This document shows, one piece after another, positions 52,901-62,800 of a DNA stretch of 64,000 nucleotides. The position numbers were made by a program, and so were the translations under genes. Origin of the DNA: Fibrobacter sp. UWR4 (GTDB lineage Bacteria; Fibrobacterota; Fibrobacteria; Fibrobacterales; Fibrobacteraceae); assembly GCF_003149045.1 (NCBI RefSeq), contig NZ_QGDU01000003.1:1-64000 (forward strand). The letters are read 5' to 3'. Position 1 is the first letter of the stretch. Every line of letters begins with the position of its first letter. The notes beneath the pieces are model-generated. The model did no database searches, was not told the DNA's origin, and saw only the letters and a program-made list of their open reading frames with translations.

Positions 52901-53859
52901 ATGTCGGCACGGCTCTGAAAGATATGCCGATTTCCATTAATTACGGCATCAAGACCGGATTCAACGACGCATTCTTTATAGATGGAAAGACGAGAGAAAA
53001 ACTCATTGCCGAAGACCCCAAGAGCGAAGAACTCATAAAGCCCCTGCTTCGTGGCCGAGACATTAACGCATGGGTGACGGAAAGCGATCAGTATCTAATC
53101 AATCCGCATAACGGAATAAAAGAAAGGAACATTGCGCCCATCAATATTGATGAATATCCTGCAATAAAAAAGCATCTTGATCAATTTATAGATAAGCTGG
53201 TTAAACGTGGGGATAAAGGCGCGACTCCATACAATTTACGCAATTGTGCCTATTTGGAAGAATTTGCCAAACCGAAAATCATGTATCCGAACATGACCTC
53301 GGTATTCCCGTTTACCTATGACGAATTTGGCTCCCTTAGCAATGACAAATCTTTTATCATTACGGAAAAGGACAATTCGCAGAATTTGCCAAAGGGAACG
53401 GAAGACGTCATTGCGAGCGAAGCGAAGCAATCCAATGCGGAATGTCACCCTGGAGCCGAAGGCGATAGGGCCCACTTACTAAAAGCCCTCCTCGCCATAT
53501 TCAATTCCAACCTCGTCAAACTCTGGATATGGTATAACTGCCCCGAACTCATGGGCGGCACCCGCGAAATCCGCAAAGTCTATTTCGAAAACTTCCGCAT
53601 CCCCCTAGACAACGCGGAACTCCTGCAACAACTCGCCACCCTCGCCGACCAAATCATCGCCGCTAAAAAGCAGGCTTCGTGTCATCCTGAGCGGACCCTG
53701 GAGCCGAAGGCGATAGGGGAAGTCGAAGGATCCAGTGAAGTAAGTGACGAAGCAATCCAAAGGAATATCGCCACCCTCGAAACACAAGTCAACACTCTCG
53801 TCTATCAACTCTACGGCATCACCGATGCTGAAGAAATTGAAGCCGTGGAGAAGAGGTGA
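49990..53859 (+). CDS. Eco57I-like (type IIG) restriction endonuclease-methyltransferase
   Basis: 1289 aa from ATG 49990; an open frame from TTG 49960 is possible but less usual. N-terminal nuclease: IEAK at 91-94 in AVIIEAKSPTN, part of a PD-(D/E)xK fold. N6-adenine methyltransferase: motif I VADVAVGSGHFL (about 560) and catalytic NPPY (814-817, IIGNPPYVQLQ). The C-terminal third (SINYGIKTGFNDAFFID, LLRGRDINAWVTES, LMGGTREIRKVYFENFRIP) is the target recognition part. Such enzymes cut and methylate the same site. Three short palindromic DNA elements are inserted in frame (residues about 214-246, 1140-1162 and 1231-1248) at loops, without breaking the frame. Confidence 0.9.
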   Translation: MSIKFISPKKSVNSAFLKLPVSVEKMEDFKLSLKNLYSKRNAAQDEEYHKGEIWNFLRKIFEPDYSVQVNRPIDLAIFNGNTASAKPAVIIEAKSPTNVAEMFSAEHPNVKSLQELVYYFMLEYVQSGNHEIKWLAITNFDEWYFFDVKDFIRYFGNKTKPIYDQFLKFKANQMSGNKTSDFYNEIAKPAIDDFLASCDINVVHFSLADACKNVIASPGSKSGINSTKQSNAACHPERSVSGVEGSKKLLPLYKFLSPETLLAKPFANDSNSLDRNFYAELLHIIGLEEVKEDKGGKKVIRRKNPANRDKASLLESAIYQLEDDFPNKEECEAMALRLCITWVNRLLFLKLVESQILMYQKGDASYRFMSTDKIANFDELNIFFFKVLGKKIEDRDEDVLKRYPNVPYLNSSLFEPTEDEKHLKIRGIPDAQMEIFNKTVLKDERGKRAKGTLPNLDYIFKFLDAYNFASDAQGGVTSTSKTLINASVLGLIFEKINGYKDGSFFTPGFITDYMARDVLERTVVQKFNEKKSWKCENLEDVSDKIEDISEANEIVDDIRVADVAVGSGHFLVSALNRLLAIKSELNILCDADGKRIKRRDLILKVDNDELSVVDDEGEPFEYKPGNEESQRYQEALFNEKRRIIENCLFGVDLNPNSVNICRLRLWIELLKNAYYTKESDYKQLQTLPNIDINIKVGDSLLSKYPVQNGHVVLDFLQKEDKADKKNGLAAKLKEYRKNVQDYKAGGTSYNKQQLRLNIAGLKSQLKEPPSIDLFGNVVKNNDIDFSNSLEWMFEFPEILDDEGRFTGFDAIIGNPPYVQLQSMGEMSDVYSKRDYSCYNKSADLYCLFVERAYSLLKKNGYFSFIMPNKWMLVDYGKELRQFMSQTSLKKILNFGDVQFFADATIYVCIFVSQKSGDKMPVLACSLNSKNYHGEFEKEVKAATFEFSAENFGASEWSIRNKLHDSVLQKMNVGTALKDMPISINYGIKTGFNDAFFIDGKTREKLIAEDPKSEELIKPLLRGRDINAWVTESDQYLINPHNGIKERNIAPINIDEYPAIKKHLDQFIDKLVKRGDKGATPYNLRNCAYLEEFAKPKIMYPNMTSVFPFTYDEFGSLSNDKSFIITEKDNSQNLPKGTEDVIASEAKQSNAECHPGAEGDRAHLLKALLAIFNSNLVKLWIWYNCPELMGGTREIRKVYFENFRIPLDNAELLQQLATLADQIIAAKKQASCHPERTLEPKAIGEVEGSSEVSDEAIQRNIATLETQVNTLVYQLYGITDAEEIEAVEKR
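50629..50726. repeat. Two palindromic repeat elements inserted in frame (GTCATTGCGAG and GTCATCCTGAG types)
   Basis: GTCATTGCGAG...GAAGCAATC (50629-50678), with an internal CCCGGA...TCCGGG hairpin, is followed by GTCATCCTGAG...GAAGGATC (50690-50726). Both types are known as widely spread bacterial intergenic repeats. Here they are translated as VIASPGS... and CHPERSVSGVEGS inside the restriction enzyme. Confidence 0.8.
53407..53475. repeat. In-frame palindromic repeat, second insertion
   Basis: GTCATTGCGAGCGAAGCGAAGCAATC-type unit (53407-53432) and a partial GTCACCCTGGAGCC...GGCGATAGGG unit. Translated as VIASEAKQSNAECHPGAEGD in the target-recognition part. Confidence 0.78.
53681..53732. repeat. 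In-frame palindromic repeat, third insertion
   Basis: GTCATCCTGAG...GTCGAAGGATC unit with the internal GGAGCCGAAGGCGATAGGG segment shared with the second insertion. Translated as CHPERTLEPKAIGEVEGS. Confidence 0.78.
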
Positions 53860-53898
53860 ATGAACTGAAAAATTTAACAACAAAAAGGAAGTGATAAA

Positions 53899-54427
53899 AT
53901 GAAAAAAATTTATTGTAAAAGGATATTTTGAATTTCCTCTTAGAGAAGTGAATACTCCAAATAGGAAGGGAAAAGAGATTGATTTGGGTGAAATAAGTGA
54001 TTTTTGGAGATGCGTTGATTGTGGTGAATGTATTTCGTCAAAGAAAGGCGTTTATATTTTTGCAAATAAAGTTAGCCATGGGTTTAAACCAATTTATGTT
54101 GGCATGACTAAAAAGTCTTTTAAAACCGAATGCTTTCAAGCTCATAAAATCAATAAATTACAGGATTTTTTTGATAAATCGTTGCGAACGAAATTGGTGC
54201 TCTTTTTTGTTGTGAAAGAAAGTAGTAGAAATGCTAAAGATGACAATGATATTATTGCCGATGTAGAAAGTTTCTTTATTCATCAAGCTTATATGGCGAA
54301 TGAAAATCTTCTGAATGACCGTAAAAAAGACCCAAAATGGTCTGTTCAAGATGTTTCTGGAGATAGAACTCCTGGACAGCCAACGATGTCTGTTCAGAAT
54401 TTGAAGCAATGTTTGGATATGGATTGA
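53899..54427 (+). CDS. GIY-YIG domain protein, start separated by one extra A (frameshift)
   Basis: Best start is ATG 53899, preceded by AAGGAAG, but its frame stops after ten codons. The run of seven A at 53902-53908 has one base too many: with six the protein reads MKKFIVKGYFEFPLREVNTPN and joins the open frame that otherwise starts at GTG 53948. The domain shows KKGVYIF...KPIYVGMTKK (GIY and YIG positions) and a Glu in DVESFFIHQAYMANENLLND, the metal ligand with downstream Asn. So a small GIY-YIG nuclease of about 175 aa. It precedes the RloC-like gene by 34 nt; both may be one transcript. Base composition is AT-rich unlike the core genes. Confidence 0.65.
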
Positions 54428-54460
54428 ATTTAACTACAATGAAAAGGAATGAAATGATTT

Positions 54461-56672
54461 ATGATTGATAAAATAGAAATGAATGGTGTAGCGTCGTACA
54501 AACAGGCAACTTGTTTAGAGACGGATAAAAAAGTCAATCTTGTATATGGCTTAAATGGTGTAGGGAAAAGTACCCTGTCTAATTTTTTATACGATCCCAA
54601 AAATGAGATGTATAAAAATTGTAAACTTCATTTCCCAGAAGGTGATTCTTTAGATAATTATGAGATTTTGGTTTACAATCAAACATTCCTAAAGGAAAAT
54701 TTTTACGAGTCTTCCGAGATAAAGGGGATATTCTCTTTATCTAAAGAAAATAAGGATGCACAAAAGGCTGTGGATGATGCAAATATAGAGTTAAAAAGAA
54801 TTGATGAGGAAAAGAAAACAAAAAAACAGCGAAAAAGAAAAGCTTAAAAATGAAAAAAAGGATATTGAAAAAAAGTATGAAAATAAGGTATGGCAGATAA
54901 AGGTAAATTATGCAGACGATGATAAAACATTGAAATATTGCCTTACTGGATATTTATCTGAAAAAAACAAATTATTTGAATATTTAAAATCAATAGAAAA
55001 ACCTTCTGCTATTCCCAGTAGAAGTATAGATGACTTAAAAAGAGAAACTGAAATTCTATCATCAAGTAGTTCGATAACAATCCCATCTATATCCCAATTG
55101 ATATATGATTTGGATGTTTATGAATCGAATAATTTATTGAAAAAAGAAATTGTAGGTAATAAAAATAGTTCTATTTCGTCTTTTATTGAAGAATTGAAAA
55201 ATTCAGATTGGGTGAAAGCTGGAAGAAAATATTTGAAACCAAATTTAACAAAACAGAAATGTCCGTTTTGTCAATCAGAAACGATAGATGAAAATTTTAT
55301 TAAAGAAGTAGAATCATATTTTGATGAATCCTATGACAATGATATGGAGCAGCTAAGATCAAATTACAAAGCATACAAAACTAAAAGAGATTCATTCAAA
55401 GAAATTGATGTATTTAAAATTTATAATTCTATTCTTGGCTCATTTTACGATAGTTACCATGCTGCGTTTGTCTCATTACTTGCGTGTTTAGATGAAAATT
55501 TGAGATTGGTCGAAAATAAAATTGAAAAACCGAGCTTAAGTATTTCATTGAAAAATACAAAACCATTTTTTGATAAAATCAATATTATTCTTAGTCAAGC
55601 TGAAATAGTGCGTAAAGAATACAATGAAAAAATAAACAACAAGAATCAATCCTTGAATAACATAAAAAAAGAATTTTGGCAAATAATTCGTATAGAATAT
55701 GATGATGTTTTGGATGATTGTGATAAAGAATTGAAATCAAAGGAAAAAGAAATTAATCTTGTAGAAAATGAGATACAGAAGTTAGTTGAAAAAGAAGGAA
55801 TTCAAAAGAACATTATTGAGGATAACCAAAAAAATATTATTAATATTGACGAATCAATAGAACATATCAATAATGGTTTAATAGATATTGGGATAGACAA
55901 TTTTAAAATCAAAAAATATTCTGACAATCTTTATAAAATAGAAAGAGAAGGTGTAGATGAAGATGTCTTCAAAACATTGAGTGAAGGCGAAAAAATGATC
56001 ATTAGTCTTTTGTATTTTATTGAAAGATGCAAAGGGGCTATTAGCAAAGAATCTTCTCCGAAAAAGAAAATCATTGTTATAGATGACCCCATTTCGAGTT
56101 TATCTCACATATATGTTTACAATGTAGGGCGCCTAATTATTCAAGAATTTACAGACGCAGATGAAAAAAATAAAAATACAACAAAATATGATCAAATATT
56201 CTTATTGACGCATAGTCTATACTTTTTTTATGAAATGGCTATTGTAAAAAGAAAGGGAAAAGAAGATGATTATAATCAAAAACTTTTCCGTATAAAAAAA
56301 ACAGAGAAAGGTAGCTCAATAGCGGAAATGAAATATGGAGAAATTCAAAACGACTATCAATCATATTGGGCTGTAATAAAAGACAAAGACAATGCTTCCC
56401 CTGCTTTAATTGCAAATTGTATGAGAAATATTATTGAATATTTTTTCTCGTTTATTGAAAAATTGGAACTAAATAATGTTTTTAATCGACCGGAATTGCA
56501 AAATAGTCGATTTAAGGCATTCAATCGTTATATCAATAGAGAATCTCATTCTTTTGGACAAAATATTTTTGATATTAAGGAATTCGATTATGATTCCTTT
56601 AAAGAGGGGCTTAGGCTTGTCTTCAAAGAAACTGGTTATGAAGATCATTATAAGAAGATGATGAAAGTGTAG
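54461..56672 (+). CDS. RloC/PrrC-like ATPase with HEPN-type anticodon nuclease, split by a frameshift
   Basis: Two frames, 54461-54847 and then 54801-56672, join near a run of seven A at 54820-54826. One A less gives a single protein of about 735 aa. The first part has Walker A GLNGVGKS (30-37) and YNQTFLKENFYESSEIKGIFSL; the second has a long coiled coil, a zinc-hook-like CPFC (near nt 55260), signature LSEGEKMII, Walker B IVIDDPISSL, the H-loop LTHS, and a C-terminal RNIIEYFF...RYINRESH, an R-x6-H pair like the HEPN nucleases of RloC/PrrC. Such proteins cut tRNA anticodon loops when restriction is disabled. The neighbouring restriction gene fits that guard role. Active only if the frameshift is corrected. 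Confidence 0.72.
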
Positions 56673-56714
56673 TTAAAAAGATTTTTGTCATTAAAGAAAA
56701 AGTTAGGTGAATTT

Positions 56715-57920
56715 ATGTCTGATTTAAAGATAAAAAAAGACCAAGATGCGATAAAATTGTTTTATAGGCCTAGTAACGATTGGCTGGATGAAAAAATTGC
56801 AAAAAATGAAGAATTTTGCATATATCATACATTTAATTTTGTAAAAGGCGATATTGTCAATCGTGATTTGACGGATTTCGGGTGGGAAGAATATGAATTT
56901 GTAATAGCAAATTCGTTTGATGATGAGTATTATAAAATAAGAAAGGAAGTCTTTGACATTGATAATGATATTTATGTTTCAAAGACTATTTCTCCCAAAA
57001 TTGAAATCTTTTCATTTAGGCAACATTCTGTATTATTAGAAATTTCAATGATTACTAAAGATCCGATATGGATTGGCGGTTCCCATGAAAATGCGATATC
57101 AAATGATTTGTTAAACGCTGTTCTTCAATGCTTTCCGACAAAAATAGAGACAGATAGATATGTTCTCTCTAAGATTCAATCTGTGTTGAGTGAGGTTTTT
57201 GAAAATGTAGTAGATTATGAAGCCAAATATGATAAGTATGTTGCTAAGAAACAAGCAAAATTACATTCGTATTTGGAACTATCAGAAAAGCAGGAATTAG
57301 TCGATCTTTTTAAAGAATATGAAGTTGATAAATATACTAAGGTCTTAGAAAAATTAAAAGCAATGCTTAATGAGTCAGAAGCAAAATACAATGAGAAACA
57401 ATGGCAAAATGCTATTGTTGATATTCTTTTGCTCTTGTATCCTAAATATGTTAAGGTTTTGTCAAATGTGAAAATATATGACCCCTATCAAAAGAAAGAC
57501 AGATTTTTAGATTATTTGTTTGTTGATGTGAATGGTTACTGTGATGTGGTTGAAATTAAGAAGCCTTTTTCTAGTTGCATAATATCTGATATTCCATATC
57601 GTGATAACTATATTCCAAAACGAGAATTGACTGGGGCTATAATGCAGGTGGAAAAATACCTGTTTAATATGAACAAGATGGGAATTTCGTTAGAACAAAA
57701 AATAACTAAAGATCGACAATCAGAGTTACCTCCAAATCTAGAAATAAAAATTGCAAATCCTAAAGGGTTTGTTATCTTGGGAAGAACTGATTCAAACATG
57801 GATGTTGAAAAAAAATTGGATTTGGAAGTTATAAAGAAAAAGTATGCTAATATAATTGACATTCTTTCTTATGACGACCTATGCGATAGGCTAGAAAGAA
57901 TCATTGAAAAGTTTAAGTAA
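56715..57920 (+). CDS. sduA: Shedu anti-phage nuclease (SduA, DUF4263)
   Basis: 401 aa from ATG 56715 (AGGTGA upstream; the frame is open to TTG 56685). The C-terminal DUF4263 domain holds the PD-(D/E)xK nuclease: DRFLDYLFVDVNGYCDVVEIKKPF with E280-x-K282, then NYIPKRELTGAIMQVEKYLF and NPKGFVILGRTDS, as in Shedu proteins. The N-terminal 160 residues are a family-variable domain that usually senses the invader or controls oligomerisation. Shedu acts as a single gene. It follows the RloC-like gene by 42 nt on the same strand. Confidence 0.85.
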   Translation: MSDLKIKKDQDAIKLFYRPSNDWLDEKIAKNEEFCIYHTFNFVKGDIVNRDLTDFGWEEYEFVIANSFDDEYYKIRKEVFDIDNDIYVSKTISPKIEIFSFRQHSVLLEISMITKDPIWIGGSHENAISNDLLNAVLQCFPTKIETDRYVLSKIQSVLSEVFENVVDYEAKYDKYVAKKQAKLHSYLELSEKQELVDLFKEYEVDKYTKVLEKLKAMLNESEAKYNEKQWQNAIVDILLLLYPKYVKVLSNVKIYDPYQKKDRFLDYLFVDVNGYCDVVEIKKPFSSCIISDIPYRDNYIPKRELTGAIMQVEKYLFNMNKMGISLEQKITKDRQSELPPNLEIKIANPKGFVILGRTDSNMDVEKKLDLEVIKKKYANIIDILSYDDLCDRLERIIEKFK

Positions 57921-57985
57921 GTTATATTTATCTTTTCATTCCCAAAGTTTAATTCAAAATCCCATTTTAACTTAACTGACAAATT

Positions 57986-59641
57986 ATGTTTAACGCAAAA
58001 CCAGAATCCTCCAATTACAATGAACTAATAAACAACATTGAATCAGGTCGTGTTAAAATTCCTCAGTTTCAAAGAAAATTCGTATGGTCTTTGGATATGA
58101 CCGTCAAACTTCTTGATAGTATTATCAAGGGTTATCCCATAGGGTCTTTTATTCTTTGGAAAACTAGGGAACGCCTACGTTCTATTCGTAATGTCGGTGG
58201 AATTTCCTTGCCGGAGCCCCCTGATGGCGACATGATTCAGTATGTGTTGGATGGTCAACAGCGTATGACCAGCTTGTATGTTGCCATGAGAGGCTTGAAA
58301 ATAAACGATGATGATCGCAATGACGATTTTTCTGAAATCTATGTGGATCTTGAGGCTAAAGAGGATGAGCCTATTGTCATTGGAAATATTGAGGGTAAGC
58401 CGACTGATACGTTGGTTCGTTTTACAGACTTGTTAGGAAGCACGGTCAAAGTTGCAATGGCACATCCAAACTATAGTGAAAAAATTGAAGCATATAGTCA
58501 GGCTGTAAAAGGGTATCAGTTCTCTATAATCTCTGTAAGTGATGCTCCTATTGAAATTGCAACAGAAATTTTTACCCGATTGAACGAAGGCGGTAAACGG
58601 CTTTCCGTATTTGAAATTATGGTTGCCAAAACCTATGATCTTCCGTCTAACTTTGATCTTTCTGAGAAATACGAAAAACTTGTAGATGAACTTAAAAAAT
58701 CTGATTTCGAAACCATTTCGAGTGCTGTAGTACTACAAGCTGTGTCCGCTTGTCTTGTTGGAGAGTGTGCAAAGAAACATATTTTAAAATTGGATAAGTT
58801 CTCGATTATTAAGGAATGGGATAATATCATTAATGCATTCAAGGAATCGGTCGATTATATGCATTCGTTCTTCCGTATTCCGGTGTCCCAGTTAATGCCC
58901 TATGATTCGTTACTTGTTCCCTTTACATATTACTTCTACAAACACAAAGAAAAACCTATTGCAGAACAGCAGATGTATATGCAAGATTTCTTCTGGCGTT
59001 GCGTCTTGACTTCAAGGTATTCTGCTGCAACAGAAACAAAGCTCGCGCAAGATATCAAGCGTATTGATGCTGTTATTTCAGGAAATAAGCCGGATTACGA
59101 CGAGCCGATTGATATTTCGGAAGATTTTTTGAAATCTCATGGTGGATTTTCAACGGGAGCGGCTTTTATCAAGGGTATGCTCTGTCTGTTAGCGTACCAT
59201 CATCCGCAATCCTTTTTGGATAACAGTCTCGTGACTATAGACAATTCCTGGTTAAAACAAGCCAATAGCAAAAACTACCATCACTTCTTCCCTAAAGCCT
59301 ATATGAAAAAACGTGGCTTTGAGGATTCTATAGTCAATCACATAGCCAATATCACAATTGTTGATGATTTCCTTAACAAACGTAAAATTCAGGATAAAGC
59401 ACCGTCAAAATACATTAAGGAATTCAAAAAGAATAAGAAACTGGAAAGTGCCTTACAGACTCATCTCATTTGCATTCCGAACCAAGAAAATGCTGACGAT
59501 TCGAAAATGACTTTTCAAGAGTTGCTTGCTGATTGGGGAGTTACAAAAGATGATTATGAAGTATTCTTCAAAAAACGTCTTGAACAGTTTAACAAGGAAC
59601 TCAAGGAACGCGTTATTTTAACAAACCTTGATCGTTCGTAG
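57986..59641 (+). CDS. GmrSD-like DUF262/DUF1524 protein (type IV restriction family)
   Basis: 551 aa single-chain form. The N-terminal DUF262 (ParB/sulfiredoxin-like) domain shows IPQFQRKFVWS, GYPIGSFILW and the DGQQR motif in YVLDGQQRMTSLY, which in GmrS binds or hydrolyses nucleotide. The C-terminal domain has NYHHFFPKAYMKKRG and later HIANITIVDDFLNKRK, a His-Asn arrangement like the HNH nuclease DUF1524. GmrSD enzymes cleave DNA with glucosylated hydroxymethylcytosine and related modifications. Here the target modification is unknown. Independently transcribed after a 65-nt gap. Confidence 0.85.
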   Translation: MFNAKPESSNYNELINNIESGRVKIPQFQRKFVWSLDMTVKLLDSIIKGYPIGSFILWKTRERLRSIRNVGGISLPEPPDGDMIQYVLDGQQRMTSLYVAMRGLKINDDDRNDDFSEIYVDLEAKEDEPIVIGNIEGKPTDTLVRFTDLLGSTVKVAMAHPNYSEKIEAYSQAVKGYQFSIISVSDAPIEIATEIFTRLNEGGKRLSVFEIMVAKTYDLPSNFDLSEKYEKLVDELKKSDFETISSAVVLQAVSACLVGECAKKHILKLDKFSIIKEWDNIINAFKESVDYMHSFFRIPVSQLMPYDSLLVPFTYYFYKHKEKPIAEQQMYMQDFFWRCVLTSRYSAATETKLAQDIKRIDAVISGNKPDYDEPIDISEDFLKSHGGFSTGAAFIKGMLCLLAYHHPQSFLDNSLVTIDNSWLKQANSKNYHHFFPKAYMKKRGFEDSIVNHIANITIVDDFLNKRKIQDKAPSKYIKEFKKNKKLESALQTHLICIPNQENADDSKMTFQELLADWGVTKDDYEVFFKKRLEQFNKELKERVILTNLDRS

Positions 59642-59703
59642 AAATAGTGAATACGTGTGTGCAAAATCGTAAGAAAGGATAATCGACCTGAAAAGCTTAA
59701 ATT

Positions 59704-59800
59704 CTCGTCTAAATGGCAATTTTAAAGACGAAACTTAGACGAGCTTTAGACGAAAATTGGAGAAATTGAGCGAGAAACGGCAAAATTTTAGACGAGAAAA
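59704..59800 (+). promoter_or_regulatory. Phased TTAGACGA repeats upstream of the helicase operon
   Basis: Copies: reverse TCGTCTAA at 59705-59712, then AAAGACGA (59724), TTAGACGA (59735), TTAGACGA (59746) and TTAGACGA (59788). Start-to-start distances of the forward copies are 11, 11 and 42 bp, all close to whole helical turns. The cluster is 95 bp ahead of the start codon, a place for a repressor or activator. A possible promoter downstream is TTGTGA-N16-TATTTA (about 59838-59865). Confidence 0.6.
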
Positions 59801-59894
59801 ATGTTTTTTTCGGAAAAACGGCGGTTTGACATTTTGTGACATCTGATTGTGAGTATATTTAGCTAGAATGGATTCCTCTAGATAAAAAGGACGT

Positions 59895-62800
59895 ATGAAA
59901 AAGAATATCTTAGATTTTATTGATTCTGGACGCGAAAACGGTTTGCTTCTCGTTGATCCGAATACCGGAAGTGGCAAAACGTTCTGGTCTTGCCAGGCAA
60001 TTCACGATTATGCTCGGAATCCCAATAACAAAAAGAAAATCTTTTTCACGACGACTCTCTTAAAAAATCTTCCAGAAGATGAACTTAAAAAAGCGTACAA
60101 TAATGAAGTTCTTTACAAAAAGGAAGTTTTGGTTATAAAGTCCAATGTTGATTTCGTCAAGGAAAATATCACCAGGGTGAAAGTTCCCGAAGAATTCCAA
60201 GGAGACGAATATCAGTCTCTATACCATTTAGTTGAAGCGTGTACCGAGCCGAATTATGGTAAAACGCCTGGGATTTACAGAGAGGAAATGGATAAGCGAC
60301 TCTCTGAAGCGGAAGTTGTTTTTAGAAAATATTTGAGGAAAATCATTACCACACAAATGAAGGGCTCGGAGCAAGAAAAAAAGGATAACATTCGACATAA
60401 TTCAAAATATCGGTGGATTGGTGAAATCTATCCAACAGTTTTCACTGATGATTTCAAGATTTATCTTTTGTCAATTAGTAAGTTTTTGCGTCGAAACGAT
60501 ACGCTGGTCAAACCCTCATATCCGTTTATTTCAGCGGATGTTTTAAAGAACTCAATTGTTTTTATTGATGAGTTTGACGCATCTAAAGATACCATTCAAG
60601 AATTTATCATAGAAAAGGCTGTTGAGTCTCAAAATGACTACCTGGACATGGTTAAGGAACTGCACGGGAGAATGCGAGATTACCGCCCTGCCAGCTCCTT
60701 TTACGGCTCCTATGAGAAATACGTCGAAAATAAGCCTTATCTTCGCACTCTCAAGACTTTGCAAAAAGAAGTAGAGGGCTTGTATGAAAAGTACGCTCTG
60801 TATTTCAATTACAAGACGAATGATGGATTTGATCGTAGTCGTAGTTTCTTGTTTTTTGATGGCGCATTCCGTAGTTATTTAAGTAACAATAATCATTACA
60901 TCCGATGCGTCAAGGATGGCGATAATCAGCAGGTTAAGATTTATTACGAAAATAAAGATGTTTACGAAAAAAATCGCGACCTTGACAACGATATCAACAT
61001 CTATTCTTTGTTGCGTGACGTGACTCATTTCCTGAATGAGTTTGCAAGATTTATTGCCAACTGGGCGGAACGCTACGCGGTTGCAGAAAATATTAAAAGA
61101 AAAAAACAGAATGCTGTCTTAGAGTCTTACACGGTAGAGGATGCAGTAGATACTATTTGCGATGCTTACTTCCGCAGCAAACATTTGAACAATATTTTTC
61201 ATGATTTGATCACATCGTCGTCCATTCGAAATATCCGCGAAGAAGAAACCGTTATTGACGATTTTTCTTTCTTTAATCGAGGGTTCAAGTTCTTTGAATT
61301 TGTAGATGGTGACAAACATAATGAAGAAACGAAAATCAATTTTATTCAGATTGATGAAACTCCTGAAAAAATCCTTCTTTTCTTGGCGAAAAACACGAAA
61401 GTAATCGGCCTTTCAGCAACTGGACGTATCAATTCGGTTCTTTCTAATTATTCCCAGAAATATTTAAGGAATGAACTTAAGGACTCTTTGCTGATGCTGA
61501 CGGAAGATACTTACGAATCCTTAAAAAAATCACAAGAGGAAAAATGGTCTCCCTATCAAGATGGCTCAATCAAAGTCAATATTGAATCTGTTGATCGAGG
61601 CGAAGAAAATAAATCCATTCAAGAGCGTTTAAAGCAAATAACACAAAACAAAGATCTTGAGCGAAACTTCTCCAGAATGTTGGAAAATCTGGATATACAG
61701 CAAAGCAATAAAGAATATTATCAAAAACGTTACTGCAACATCTTCGCTGTATTGAAGAATTTCATAGACAATGAGAATGTAGAGTCACTTCTTTGCTTGA
61801 ATATGGCGCTTCCCAAACGAAACCTTGCAACTTTTGATTTAGGGGTGTTTGAAAGATTTGTAGAGCAGTATTGCAAAGTTTATGGGAAAAGTAGCCCTAA
61901 AATCAAGGTCTTAAAAAGTGGTAGCGATTTTGAAGACGAAAAGGACTCGCTTTTAAAGGAACTTGCCAATGGTGAAAAGATCTTTGTTTTTTCAGCTTAT
62001 AAAACTATTGGCGCCGGTCAGAATCTACAGTATAAAATTCCACAAAGAGATATAGATAGCGAATCTATTGTTCAAATTGGTCGCAAACAAGATGTAAAAG
62101 ATTTTGACGCGATTTACTTAGGTGATGTCACGAATGTCGTTACAAATATTAACGATGTAAAAAAAATCAGGATGAAGGAACTTCTTGAATTCCTATTTGA
62201 AATCAAGTATCTTTACGAAAATAACGAAATTAGTCCCCGTGATTTGAATCAGCTTGTTCAGGCGGGCTTTAAAGCATATACGAATAAGAATGATTACAAT
62301 GCACCAATGGAAGTCGTGAGACATTCTACAAGTGTAAGACGCAAAATAACTCGCGATGTCATCCAGGCTGTTGGAAGACTTTGTCGCACCAACAATAAAA
62401 AAAAGGATATCTTCATTTACACAAATAACGCTCTGCTTGCAACATTGGATGTTGCGAGTGTACGAGTAGATTTGATGAATCCGGAATTAAAAAAACTTTT
62501 TGAAATTGCGGCAAATTTTGCACAATCGCTTCCGGAAGAAAAATCTTTAGTAGAAAATGAAGCGAACCGTAAGTCTGAAAGTGCTAATTCCTACATTCAG
62601 GGCATGCTGCGCCACGATTGGACTCTTAAAAGCATGCGTCTTTGGACAGAATTACGAGAATGCACACTTAGACATCCTACGGCACCAAGTAACTTGGCTG
62701 AAAAAGATCATATCTTGGGCGACTACTATATTCAAAATTTTGAAAATAGATCCAATTACTATTATGCGCAGAAAGGCGATTTTTCAGGAATAATTGTCAA

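Noticed and set aside
53899-53931. Ten-codon peptide gene (MKKIYCKRIF)
   Set aside because: Better explained as the true start of the GIY-YIG gene followed by a one-base homopolymer frameshift.
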